DNA from: Maridesulfovibrio sp.
GTDB lineage: Bacteria > Desulfobacterota > Desulfovibrionia > Desulfovibrionales > Desulfovibrionaceae
Assembly: GCF_963676065.1 (NCBI RefSeq)
Contig: NZ_OY780933.1
Span: forward strand, 1,926,001 to 1,990,000
Length of the DNA stretch: 64,000 bases
Direction: 5' to 3'
Shown here: piece after piece, positions 53,136 to 61,442 of the stretch
How positions within the stretch are numbered: the stretch's first letter is position 1
How the letters are laid out: every line of letters starts with the position of its first letter
Notes under the pieces: model-generated
What the model saw: only the letters and a program-made list of their open reading frames with translations
Database searches by the model: none
What the model was told of the DNA's origin: nothing
Position numbers and translations under genes: made by a program

Positions 53136-54272
53136 ATGAAGTCTTTCACCAGTTATCGGATGGAGCTTAGATCCTGCAGTGAACTGACAACCGGTCTGGT
53201 GTTGTACGGAGAAACTGAGCCTGCAGAGATGCAGATTGAAAATCTCTGGAAAATTGTTGACCGCAGAACCGACGAAGAATTGGTAGAGCCGAAGCGTGAT
53301 CTTTCGGAGTTTGAAACTGGCGATATACTCTATCCTACCATGCGTAAGCCTGATGTTCAGGCTAGATGGGATCAAAAACAGCGTGAATATGAATCCGCAA
53401 AAGAACAGTATTCCCGTATCAAGCGGCTGTGTCATGCGCGGTTTATTAAGGAAAATCGACACTTACCATTGGCACAGGATTTGGCGAAAACAGATTACGG
53501 CAGAGATGTTCTTGCAGAAATGGATGCTGTTCAAACCGATTTTGTTGAGCATTGTGATCAAATACAGAAAAACAAACAGGCCTACCAGCCATATGCTCAA
53601 ACTGGAACCGAAGAGAGCATCCATGATGAACTCGCCAAAGATGGTATTGAAGTTGATGCTGACGAAAAAGTTAGCGCCGTCAGTTTTAGCATTCCCGGAA
53701 CTGATGAGCCATATACAATGCTGGCAACAGCACGTGACGAAAAATATCGTATAGTTGAGAGATTACTCGCGCTTGGGCCGAATGATCTCCATCTCCAATA
53801 TGGATACGATGCAGGTGGTAGGCTGAATAAGGTTTGGGAGGGTAATCGTCTTGTTGAACAATATCAGTACGGAGAGCAGGGCGAGCGGTTGGTTTCTGAA
53901 ACATTGCATTCTGATCGCAGATATTATGAGTATGACGATAAACTTCGACTCCTTAAAGCAGGTGATACCACATATACATACAATGCTTATGGAGGTCTGT
54001 CTGAGAAGAAAGTCAATAATAGGATTACCAAATACGAATACCTGACCAATGGTCAGCTGTATAAGGTTGTACTGCCTGATGGCCGGATTATTGAATATGT
54101 GTGCGATAAACATGGTGTGCGCACAGCCAAGAAAGTAAATGGTAAGGTTGTTGAAAAATTTAAATGGAAGGATTTCAGCACACTTGAAGCAATCACTGAC
54201 GGTAAGGGTAAGAATAAAATAACTTTCACTCGCGATGAAGAATCCAGCCAGACAGACAGTCATGACATCTGA
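53136..54272 (+). CDS. RHS-repeat protein, N-terminal part (frame broken at the end)
   Basis: A 378-aa frame preceded by GGAGG. The first about 220 residues show no known domain and no signal peptide; about residues 220-345 hold YD/RHS repeats (YGYDAGGRLNKVWEGNRLVEQYQYG, YYEYDDKLRLLKAGDTTYTYNAYGGL, ITKYEYLTNGQLYKVVLPDGR). The expected continuation lies in the next frame, starting around 54235, so one base too many (or a shift) is present near 54237. RHS proteins form shells enclosing a C-terminal toxin. The absence of export signals suggests a remnant or a short orphan RHS. Confidence 0.75.
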   Translation: MKSFTSYRMELRSCSELTTGLVLYGETEPAEMQIENLWKIVDRRTDEELVEPKRDLSEFETGDILYPTMRKPDVQARWDQKQREYESAKEQYSRIKRLCHARFIKENRHLPLAQDLAKTDYGRDVLAEMDAVQTDFVEHCDQIQKNKQAYQPYAQTGTEESIHDELAKDGIEVDADEKVSAVSFSIPGTDEPYTMLATARDEKYRIVERLLALGPNDLHLQYGYDAGGRLNKVWEGNRLVEQYQYGEQGERLVSETLHSDRRYYEYDDKLRLLKAGDTTYTYNAYGGLSEKKVNNRITKYEYLTNGQLYKVVLPDGRIIEYVCDKHGVRTAKKVNGKVVEKFKWKDFSTLEAITDGKGKNKITFTRDEESSQTDSHDI

Positions 54273-54552
54273 AGGGAAGAAGTTTTATCTGGCAGTTGAT
54301 CCGGTCGGGTCGGTTTTTATGGTTGCTGATGATAAAGGAAATGAGATAAAGCGAATTATATATGATTCGTTTGGTAATGTGCTAATAGATACAAATGAGC
54401 AGTTTTGTCTGCCGCTAGGTTTTGCATCCGGGCTTACTGATAAAGATACCGGGTTGGTTCATTTCGGTTTCCGAGAATATGATCCTTCCATCGGCCGGTT
54501 TACTGCACAAGACCCACTTGGGTATGGCGGCGGGGATGGGGATTTTTTATAG
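54235..54552 (+). CDS. RHS core-end fragment (second frame)
   Basis: A continuation of the RHS gene in the next frame: FYLAVDPVGSVFMVADDKGNEIKRIIYDSFGNV and GFREYDPSIGRFTAQDPLGYGGGDGD, the conserved end of the RHS core just before the variable toxin. The frame closes after a run of six T residues (54543-54548); with five T residues it would continue straight into the 54549-55003 frame. Confidence 0.75.
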   Translation: MKNPARQTVMTSEGKKFYLAVDPVGSVFMVADDKGNEIKRIIYDSFGNVLIDTNEQFCLPLGFASGLTDKDTGLVHFGFREYDPSIGRFTAQDPLGYGGGDGDFL

Positions 54553-55003
54553 ATGGCAGGCTGGCGAGAAAGCATGCGATGCATGCAAAAAAAAGAATGG
54601 TAAATATTTTGATTCTCCTGCGGTTGAAAGACCACACCCTAATTGTAGGTGCCAGTTGATTAAATGTATCGTGTGGGAGAATATTCCAAAATGGGAGTTT
54701 GTGAAAGAAATTAAAACTGTTGATTACAAACCAATGTTTGCGGCCTTTGTAGGGGCGATAGGGAAAGCTTATTGGCGTAGGAGCTATATTGTGAAAGAGA
54801 AGTGTGACATAAAGAGGGTTCGGGAATGCGATTTCTCAGAAGTCATTTTATCTAAAAAGACTGACACTCGTGAAGTTCATAAAACAGATACTGTAACCAC
54901 ACGAGCATATAAAATTTTTCAAGGGGGTGACCCCGAAGTGGGAGATAGAGCATGGACTTTTCATCCAAGGACTGGGAAAAAAGTTGAAATACCTGTTAAG
55001 TAA
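54549..55003 (+). CDS. RHS C-terminal toxin-like domain (third frame)
   Basis: About 150 residues in frame with an ATG far upstream, but meaningful only after the GGGDGD junction. The segment starts YRWQAGEKACDACKKKNGKYF and has PHPNCRCQL, a Cys/His pattern like that seen in some phage MuF-type and toxin domains, followed by a basic C-terminal part ending HPRTGKKVEIPVK. It is probably the variable toxin tip; I do not recognise its activity. The adjacent gene overlaps it by 20 bases. Confidence 0.6.
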
Positions 55004-55622
55004 CTTTTTAATATTAATTTTGTTTATTTTTTTCTGGGGCCAGTTTGTTTATGCTGGCTCTGAAGCGATCCTTTTTTTAGGTCCTCCTCCGGGTAGAACC
55101 ATAAAAATAAAATCAAGTGATTTTGGAATTATCACAAGGCGAATATGTACAAAGCTTGATGATGACGGAAGCTATGTTATTGAAGAGTGGACAAAGGCTC
55201 CTAAAGTAAGAAAAGTTTCACCGGGCGAGAGACTAAAAACTAAGCTTCCTGAAGGAGTTCGTTATGCGGATGATCTTCCGGAAGAAACAATGTATCGTTA
55301 CAACCTCACAGCTGAAGATGGAAAATTAATTTTCAACAAGGGCAAAAAGAATGAAAATATTATTCTTGACTTAAATAATAAAGAATGGAGCCAGTATATT
55401 TGGTCTTCGACCGGGAAGATAAAAGCTGACTATGCGATTGTTAAAGAAGAGGAAAAAGTAGTTCTGGGTAAGTTACGCAATCTTGTACACGTTAAATATT
55501 CTTTTGATCTTGCAGGGATGCACTGTGAGGAGTTGTACGTAGTTGCTTCTGGGTTAGGTATAATTTATACGGAGAGTTTAGCTCCGGGGTCAAACAAGCT
55601 TACATCTACATTGGTTGAATAA
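54984..55622 (+). CDS. Secreted candidate immunity protein of the RHS module
   Basis: About 212 residues if started at TTG 54984, which has GGGAAAA upstream; the frame is also open from ATG 54927. From the TTG the protein begins with a clear signal peptide (KYLLSNFLILILFIFFWGQFVYAGS), absent if the ATG start is used as a mature N-terminus. The remainder is Lys/Glu-rich and beta-prone with no recognised domain. Its position directly after the toxin tip is that of an immunity gene; the signal peptide suggests the toxin acts in the periplasm or membrane. A terminator follows. Confidence 0.65.
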   Translation: MKYLLSNFLILILFIFFWGQFVYAGSEAILFLGPPPGRTIKIKSSDFGIITRRICTKLDDDGSYVIEEWTKAPKVRKVSPGERLKTKLPEGVRYADDLPEETMYRYNLTAEDGKLIFNKGKKNENIILDLNNKEWSQYIWSSTGKIKADYAIVKEEEKVVLGKLRNLVHVKYSFDLAGMHCEELYVVASGLGIIYTESLAPGSNKLTSTLVE

Positions 55623-55633
55623 TAACAGTTTTA

Positions 55634-55662
55634 AGGCCAGTCTCTTAGAGGCTGGCTTTTTT
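55634..55662 (+). terminator. Terminator of the RHS/immunity module
   Basis: GGCCAGTCTC pairs with GAGGCTGGC around TTA and is followed by TTTTTT. Confidence 0.8.
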
Positions 55663-55849
55663 GATCGCAATTTTTGTTTTAATGAGAGGAGGTGTACAGA
55701 GAGACCTCTTGCCTGAAAAGCAAGGTGTCAGGGAGTATATTGTTTTAGCGAAGAAACAATGTTTTTCGATATTTGGTCAATAAATACAGACTGATTTATT
55801 TCTCCGTGGCGCATGGCTATTGCCTCAGTCTGAGGTTAAAAAATAGCAG

Positions 55850-55885
55850 GGGTCAACATGTTGACCCTAAAATGTTGACCCTAAA
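55850..55885. repeat. GTTGACC repeats right of the RHS module
   Basis: A perfect 18-bp palindrome, GGGTCAACATGTTGACCC, followed by two adjacent exact copies of ATGTTGACCCTAAA (55858 and 55872). It shares the GTTGACC core with the repeats at 52892. Confidence 0.7.
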
Positions 55886-55888
55886 CGC

Positions 55889-55922
55889 AAAAAAGGACTC
55901 ACGATTTACATCGTAAGTCCTT
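55889..55922 (-). terminator. Terminator of tRNA-Val
   Basis: AAGGACT and AGTCCTT with an inner ACGAT/ATCGT stem; on the minus strand TTTTTT follows. It shares AAGGACT/AGTCCTT with the terminator at 49815. Confidence 0.8.
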
Positions 55923-55930
55923 GAATTATC

Positions 55931-56005
55931 TGGTAGGCACGAGCAGCTTTGAACTGCTGACCTCTTGCGTGTCAAGCAAGCGCTCTCCCCCTGAGCTACG
56001 CGCCT
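55931..56005 (-). tRNA. tRNA-Val (anticodon GAC)
   Basis: On the minus strand: acceptor AGGCGCG/CGTGCCT, D-arm GCTCAGGGGGAGAGC, anticodon stem CTTGC/GCAAG enclosing TTGACAC (anticodon GAC), T-arm AGCAGTTCAAAGCTGCT and encoded CCA. It is the likely integration target of the island to its left. Confidence 0.95.
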
Positions 56006-56250
56006 ATTTTGTGTCAACTCGGTGTCGACGAAGAAGGTTCTACGTAAGAGGGCTCTCACTGTCAAGCTGCTTTTAGACTTTTTTGGGTTATTCTGTTCCT
56101 TTTTCATAAGAATCAAATAGTTGTCGCATTTTAATCTTCCCTGTAGTTGACGGAAGATAGCTGCTTTTTGTGCAATATTTTATGCTCATCGGGAAGATAT
56201 ATGCTTGTTTATGCTTTTCTAAGGGATAGCTCTCTGTTACTAAGTTTTCT

Positions 56251-56652
56251 ATGAGCGGGCAGAGTGAAGAAAAAATATATAAGATCGGGCAGGCGGCTAA
56301 GCTTGTGGGCCTGAAATCGTACGTGTTGCGGTTTTGGGAAGGTGAGTTTGAACAGCTTAAGCCTATCCGCACCCCTTCCGGGCAGCGTTTGTACAGCGAA
56401 GAACATATTGCGCTGATCAGCAGGATCAAAGCCCTGTTACATGATGAGGGGTTAACTATCGAGGGTGCTCGGAAGCGGCTTGATTCACCGGAAGATGCTT
56501 TCCAGGAAGTTTCGCAGGAGGCAGCGTCCACTGCGGAAACATTTTCGCAACTGCCGCTCTTCAGTCATGATGATTCTGAGTCCGGGCAATGCAGAGAACT
56601 CCTGAAAGAAGTTCGGGATGAATTGCTGGATATAAAGGATTTGTTGGGCTGA
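56251..56652 (+). CDS. MerR family transcriptional regulator
   Basis: A 133-aa protein with an N-terminal MerR HTH (YKIGQAAKLVGLKSYVLRFWEGEFEQLKPIRTPSGQRLYSEEHIALISRIKALLHDEGLTIEGARKRL, about residues 10-78) and a C-terminal helical tail with no Cys cluster, so it is probably not a metal sensor. Its target is unknown. The ribosome-binding site is weak; a strong terminator follows. Confidence 0.9.
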   Translation: MSGQSEEKIYKIGQAAKLVGLKSYVLRFWEGEFEQLKPIRTPSGQRLYSEEHIALISRIKALLHDEGLTIEGARKRLDSPEDAFQEVSQEAASTAETFSQLPLFSHDDSESGQCRELLKEVRDELLDIKDLLG

Positions 56653-56666
56653 AAATATTTTTCGTG

Positions 56667-56719
56667 AAAAGGTAACGGGCAAGTATAACTTAAATAGTTA
56701 TACTTGCCCGTTACCTTTT
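56667..56719. terminator. Bidirectional terminator between the MerR gene and the membrane protein gene
   Basis: A 24-bp perfect stem from AAAAGGTAACGGGCAAG onward, loop TAAAT; A and T runs at both ends allow both directions, and the two genes converge here. Confidence 0.9.
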
Positions 56720-56726
56720 CTGTTGT

Positions 56727-57518
56727 CTATTTGTAGATCGGGAATTGGCGGGAATCCCTTGAATGCAGATATAGGCAGAAGGCCACAAAAGTAGCTATGA
56801 ATCCCGGTAGCATAGGTTCCCAGGGGATTTTATAAAAAACAGGAATGACCATGGAAGATCCGTATAGGGTGGCAAAGCAGGCCAGAAAAGAAAGATAAAA
56901 TGATCTGGATAAGGCTCCAGCTGCTGCAATGGCTATTCCGGTCCAAAATATTTTTTCGGGCATGATGTACGGATTAATGGTGTAGACCTTCCACGAAATG
57001 AGCATAGTACCACCGGCGATGAGCGCTTCAATCGCGGGAGAAAATTTATTCTGATTCATTATATGCATGATTGAGCGCGGTAGCAGGAAGCATGAGTATA
57101 CACAGAGCCCCAGCGTCAGGGGAAAAATGTAGAAAAACGCTTCGGTCATATAAGCCGGGTCAGGGTTGGGGTTGAGCATATTTAGCAGAAATCCCTGATG
57201 ATGCGCATAGAAACAAAACGAGCCGATTAGTACGGCAACACTTGGCCAGAGTATAGCTCCGGGTACTTTCCTATGTGGCTTGAGGTTGAATTTTTTGGCT
57301 ATCACAAGTGGTATTATTCCCCCGAAAATCGCCATATGTCCGAGGCAGAAATAGAGCAGGGTGGTATCGCTCATTTTACGGGCGAATCTGTGCCCTAGGA
57401 GTCTTGGCCACTCTGAGCCGATCAGACTATCCAGCAATCCCGGAAGTTTAGCCATGGTGAATAGGTATAATGCATATGCGAAAAGGCTTGCCAGTAGTAA
57501 ATTCAACTTATTTTTCAT
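56727..57518 (-). CDS. Integral membrane protein, function unknown
   Basis: A 263-aa protein with seven or eight hydrophobic helices: TLLYFCLGHMAIFGGIIPLVIAKKF, AVLIGSFCFYAHHQGFLL, FFYIFPLTLGLCVYSCFLLP and FWTGIAIAAAGALSRSFYLSFL, among others. It contains some His and Cys but no recognised family motif. Single-gene unit with a weak ribosome-binding site. Confidence 0.75.
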   Translation of the reverse strand: MKNKLNLLLASLFAYALYLFTMAKLPGLLDSLIGSEWPRLLGHRFARKMSDTTLLYFCLGHMAIFGGIIPLVIAKKFNLKPHRKVPGAILWPSVAVLIGSFCFYAHHQGFLLNMLNPNPDPAYMTEAFFYIFPLTLGLCVYSCFLLPRSIMHIMNQNKFSPAIEALIAGGTMLISWKVYTINPYIMPEKIFWTGIAIAAAGALSRSFYLSFLACFATLYGSSMVIPVFYKIPWEPMLPGFIATFVAFCLYLHSRDSRQFPIYK

Positions 57519-57727
57519 GGGGATTATTTGCCTGATTCTACGACGCTTGGCAAATGCTTATTGGTGCTATTGGCGTAAATAATAGTTTGCTTTGGTGTGA
57601 ATATGTTTTTGATATTATTAATTTGATTTTTCTTGCTGAGAGGATATATTCAAGGCGTGGTTCTATTAATAATAAATTAGTTTTTATAAACGCTGTTCAT
57701 GACCGATGCTAAACGGAGTGTTTAATA

Positions 57728-59896
57728 ATGAGTAAAGTTGTAAAAATTTTAGTGGCAACAGTGACTGCACTGGTCCTCCTCGTGGGCGTGGGCATGGTTC
57801 TGGCCGTTATTCTGATTAATCCCAATGACTATAAAGGGGAAATTTCAGATGCTGTGCGAGATAAGACCGGACGTGAACTTGTCTTTGACGGAGATCTAGA
57901 GCTTTCAGTCTTTCCGTGGATTGGAGTTAAAACCGGAGGCATAAGTCTCTCCAATGCTCCGGGATTTTCGGAAAAGAATATGCTCAAACTTAAATCTGCC
58001 GAAGTGAGCCTGAGGTTGCTTCCCCTTATTTCCGGTAATGTGGAGCTGGGTAATGTGGATGTCGCTGACCTGCAGCTTTTTCTGATGCGTAATAAAGATG
58101 GTGTCACCAACTGGGACGACCTTGCCGGGTCCGATAAAAAGAAAGTAAAGCAGGATGAGCCTTCGTCATCGGGCGCTTCTTCTTTGAACCTATCCGTTGG
58201 TGGAGTGAATATTAATGATGCCCGCATTGTTTGGGATGACCGTCAGGAAGATGTGCGGCAGGCAGTGGATGATTGCGATATCGTGGTCGAAGGTTTCACT
58301 CCCGGAGAGCCATTCTCTTTTGATGTGCATGTCGCGGTGTCCTCAACCAAGCCCGAAGTCAAGGCGGATATCAAGACTTCCGGTAAGGCTTCATTGTCCG
58401 AAGATTTCAAACAGATCGGGGTAAAAGGTTTAAGTGTTACTGTGGATGCTGAAGGCAAGGCTGTTCCCGGCGGTAAGAGTCAGGTTCGGCTGTCCGGTGA
58501 TGCCGCAGTGGATATGCTGAAGGGCGTTGCAGATGTTTCCGGTCTGAATCTTGCCGCATACGGCATGACAGCGCAGGGTAATCTTACTGCCAAGGGGCTT
58601 AACTCCAAGTCCATGAAATTCTCCGGTGATATGACCATTCCCGGATTCAATCTCAAGGATACTCTGGATAAAATGGGGATGAGCCTCAAGACGGCGGACA
58701 GTAAGGCTCTGACTTCTGTAGGAATGAGTTTCAATTACGCGGGTTCGCCCAAGTCTCTTGAGGTTACTGACCTACAGGTTAATCTTGATGAAACAACGAT
58801 CAAGGGAATGTTTTCATTTGCCGATCCTGAGCGGCCGAATATTGTGACCCAATTGGGTATTGATAAGATAAATGTTGATAATTACCTGCCTCCTGCCGGT
58901 GAGAAAAAGACTGAAGCAAAAGAGGAAAAAACTGATCAGGCGAAGGAAGGTAAAGGCAGCGAGCAGCTCATTCCTGTGGATATGCTGCGCAAGCTGACTC
59001 TCAAAGCGGAGCTGAATATTAAACATCTTATAGCCAAAAAAGCAGAGATTGATAGTCTTGTAGTACGCGCCCGGGCTAAAGACGGGGTTTTGACCGTGAA
59101 ACCAGCTTCTTTCAATTTGGCCAAGGGAGCGTTCACCTCCTCGGCTGTGGTTGATGTACGCGGCCAGTCTCCGCTTATGTCGGTTACTGCCGGCTTGACC
59201 GGTCTGGACGGCGGCGAACTGTCCCGTCAGATGACCGGGCAGGATAAGTTTTCCGGAATGATGAACTTTAATACCGGGCTTAAAACGCGCGGTAACGATA
59301 TGAAGACCATATATGCGAATTTGAACGGCAAGCTCGGTTTCAAAGTACTGGACGGTTATGTCTCCGGTTTTGACCTGATCTATCTTGCCGGTGACGCCTT
59401 CTCCGTATTGACAGGCGGTGTTTTCGGCAAGCGGGATAGTAAACGTACTGAGTTCGGTGAGGTGTCCGCCACAGCGAATATTAAAAATGGTATTGCCGAT
59501 AACCGGGATCTCCTGCTGAAATCTCCGCTGCTGCGTGCGGTGGGAGCCGGAACACTTGATCTGAACACCATGATTGTTGATTACGGTCTGGACGCTAAAG
59601 TCGTCGGTTCATTTGAAGGGCAGGGCGGCAAAAGCATGGATGATCTGGTCGGCTTGACCGTGCCGATGACAATCAAGGGCGATGTGGCTGATCCTTCGAT
59701 AATGGTCGATCTGCCTCGTTTCGCGGCTGTTCTGGCTAAATCAGGATTTAAGATCGCCGGTAGTGTTATCGAAGGCGTAGGTGATGTCCTTGAAGGAATC
59801 GGAAAATCCTTGAGCGGCGGTAAGGCCGGTTCGGGAGATAAAACTGATAAAAATCCGGTTCAAAAGCTTGGTGGAGCAATTAAGAATTTATTTTAA
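57728..59896 (+). CDS. AsmA family protein (second copy)
   Basis: A 722-aa protein with an N-terminal membrane anchor (about residues 5-30) and AsmA segments NPNDYKGEISDAVRDKTGREL, LELSVFPWIGVKTGGISLSNAPGF and AEVSLRLLPLISG. The C-terminal third has AsmA repeats; a Lys/Gly-rich tail ends the protein, unlike the Asp-rich tail of the 33414 paralogue. It probably acts in envelope lipid transport. GGAG precedes the ATG, and it is a single-gene unit. Confidence 0.92.
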   Translation: MSKVVKILVATVTALVLLVGVGMVLAVILINPNDYKGEISDAVRDKTGRELVFDGDLELSVFPWIGVKTGGISLSNAPGFSEKNMLKLKSAEVSLRLLPLISGNVELGNVDVADLQLFLMRNKDGVTNWDDLAGSDKKKVKQDEPSSSGASSLNLSVGGVNINDARIVWDDRQEDVRQAVDDCDIVVEGFTPGEPFSFDVHVAVSSTKPEVKADIKTSGKASLSEDFKQIGVKGLSVTVDAEGKAVPGGKSQVRLSGDAAVDMLKGVADVSGLNLAAYGMTAQGNLTAKGLNSKSMKFSGDMTIPGFNLKDTLDKMGMSLKTADSKALTSVGMSFNYAGSPKSLEVTDLQVNLDETTIKGMFSFADPERPNIVTQLGIDKINVDNYLPPAGEKKTEAKEEKTDQAKEGKGSEQLIPVDMLRKLTLKAELNIKHLIAKKAEIDSLVVRARAKDGVLTVKPASFNLAKGAFTSSAVVDVRGQSPLMSVTAGLTGLDGGELSRQMTGQDKFSGMMNFNTGLKTRGNDMKTIYANLNGKLGFKVLDGYVSGFDLIYLAGDAFSVLTGGVFGKRDSKRTEFGEVSATANIKNGIADNRDLLLKSPLLRAVGAGTLDLNTMIVDYGLDAKVVGSFEGQGGKSMDDLVGLTVPMTIKGDVADPSIMVDLPRFAAVLAKSGFKIAGSVIEGVGDVLEGIGKSLSGGKAGSGDKTDKNPVQKLGGAIKNLF

Positions 59897-59928
59897 CTTT
59901 TCGTTATTATTAAATAAAAAATGTTAAG

Positions 59929-59965
59929 AGGGCCGTCCTATTTTTTAGGACGGCCCGTTTTTTTT
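59929..59965 (+). terminator. Terminator of the second AsmA gene
   Basis: GGGCCGTCCTA and TAGGACGGCCC around TTTTT, followed by a G and a run of T residues. Confidence 0.9.
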
Positions 59966-60048
59966 GAAACTGACATGGTCTGGCAGAGAGTGTCCTTTTT
60001 CATGTGTAGTCTATATCTAATTGAGTATAACTATACGGAGATAGATAA

Positions 60049-60318
60049 ATGAGGGAGAATGCACTCTACGATGTTTTGGTTCGTGAAATGAACCATGTGA
60101 AATCCGGAATGAAGTGTCCGGAGAAGGCGGCTTTAAGTGTGGTGAGTGAATTTGCCCATGAAAGCGTTTATGTTTCAAATAGATTTCTGAAACGTGCCGG
60201 GCTGGCCGCAAAAGTGGCACAGCTTAAGGATTACGGAGTGGAGACCTGTGATATCGCGGAAAGGTTGGGGATCAGTAAGCGTCATGTGCGCCGGTTGTAT
60301 GCCTCACTGAAAAACTGA
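60049..60318 (+). CDS. Small helix-turn-helix protein
   Basis: An 89-aa protein whose C-terminal half (KDYGVETCDIAERLGISKRHVRRLYASL, about residues 60-87) is an HTH motif. The N-terminal half is helical, without a known domain. GGAG precedes the ATG and a terminator follows. Probably a DNA-binding regulator; target unknown. Confidence 0.75.
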   Translation: MRENALYDVLVREMNHVKSGMKCPEKAALSVVSEFAHESVYVSNRFLKRAGLAAKVAQLKDYGVETCDIAERLGISKRHVRRLYASLKN

Positions 60319-60350
60319 CGGAACATCTTGCATGGAGGGGAGAGGAGGAT

Positions 60351-60390
60351 AGGGACAGGTGATTAACAATCACCTGTCCCTGTAATTTTA
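60351..60390. terminator. Terminator between the HTH gene and tdh
   Basis: A 14-bp perfect inverted repeat from AGGGACAGGTGATT, loop AAC, followed by GTAATTTTA. It separates converging genes. Confidence 0.8.
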
Positions 60391-61425
60391 TTAGGTCCAA
60401 TCGAGAATTACTTTTCCGGACTGGCCGCTGCGCATAACATCAAAACCTTTCTGGAAGTCTTCGATTTTGAAGTGATGGGTTATGGCAGAAGTTACATCAA
60501 GGTTGGACTGAAGCATGGAAGCCATTTTGTACCATGTTTCGAACATTTCCCTTCCGTATATGCCTTTGAGTTTCAGCCCCTTGAACACAACCTGATTCCA
60601 GTCGATGGCAGTGTTGTCGGGCAGAATTCCCAGAAGGGCTATGTTGCCGCCATGGTTCATTTTTTCGAGCATTATTCCGAATGCCGCGGGACTGCCGGAC
60701 ATTTCAAGACCGACGTCAAAGCCTTCAGTCATATCCAGTTCGGCCATTACGTCTTCAAGGTTTTCATTGGTCACGTTTACGGTGCGGCTTGCCCCCATTT
60801 TTCCGGCAAGTTCCAGCCGGTAATCATTGAGGTCGGTGATGACAATATGCCTTGCTCCGGCATGACGGGCTATGGCCACGGCCATAATGCCTATAGGTCC
60901 GGCTCCGGTGATGAGCACATCTTCACCTACCAGATCAAATGAAAGGGCGGTATGGGTCGCATTTCCCAGAGGATCGAGAATGGAGGCAACATCATCGGTG
61001 ATGGCGTCGTTCAGTTTGAATACGTTGGAAGCGGGAATGCAGACGTACTCTGCAAAGCATCCTGGTCTGTTTACGCCTACGCCTATGGTGTTACGGCAGA
61101 GGTGGCGTTTACCCGCACGGCAGTTGCGGCAGTGTCCGCAGGTTACGTGTCCTTCAGCGGAAACACGGTCGCCGAGTGCCAGTCCCTGAACTTCGCCGCC
61201 CATTTTTTCAATGGTGCCGACAAATTCGTGCCCCACGACCATAGGTACGGGAATGGTCTGCTGTGCCCAGCTATCCCAATTGTAAATATGGACATCGGTG
61301 CCGCAGATGGCGGTCTTCTTAACCTTGATCAGGACATCGTTGTGTCCGCACTCAGGTATGGAAACCTCTTCCATCCAGAGGCCTTCTTCGGATTTGCTTT
61401 TTACGAGAGCTTTCATTTTATTCAT
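60391..61425 (-). CDS. tdh: L-threonine 3-dehydrogenase
   Basis: A 344-aa zinc medium-chain dehydrogenase oxidising threonine to 2-amino-3-ketobutyrate with NAD. Catalytic-zinc residues lie in [15 protein letters not shown] and VVGHEFVG; the structural-zinc cysteines are [15 protein letters not shown]; the NAD fold is [17 protein letters not shown]. Length matches E. coli Tdh (341). The start has two candidate ATG codons (MNKMKAL). It is downstream of kbl by 17 bases, so the pair forms an operon. Confidence 0.97.
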   Translation of the reverse strand: MNKMKALVKSKSEEGLWMEEVSIPECGHNDVLIKVKKTAICGTDVHIYNWDSWAQQTIPVPMVVGHEFVGTIEKMGGEVQGLALGDRVSAEGHVTCGHCRNCRAGKRHLCRNTIGVGVNRPGCFAEYVCIPASNVFKLNDAITDDVASILDPLGNATHTALSFDLVGEDVLITGAGPIGIMAVAIARHAGARHIVITDLNDYRLELAGKMGASRTVNVTNENLEDVMAELDMTEGFDVGLEMSGSPAAFGIMLEKMNHGGNIALLGILPDNTAIDWNQVVFKGLKLKGIYGREMFETWYKMASMLQSNLDVTSAITHHFKIEDFQKGFDVMRSGQSGKVILDWT

Positions 61426-61442
61426 TATATTAAGCCTTGGTC

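Larger units (their letters stand above)
55623..55930. other. Region between the RHS module and tRNA-Val
   Basis: 308 bases without a gene, holding a terminator at 55634, GTTGACC repeats at 55850 and the tRNA terminator at 55889. Confidence 0.6.
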
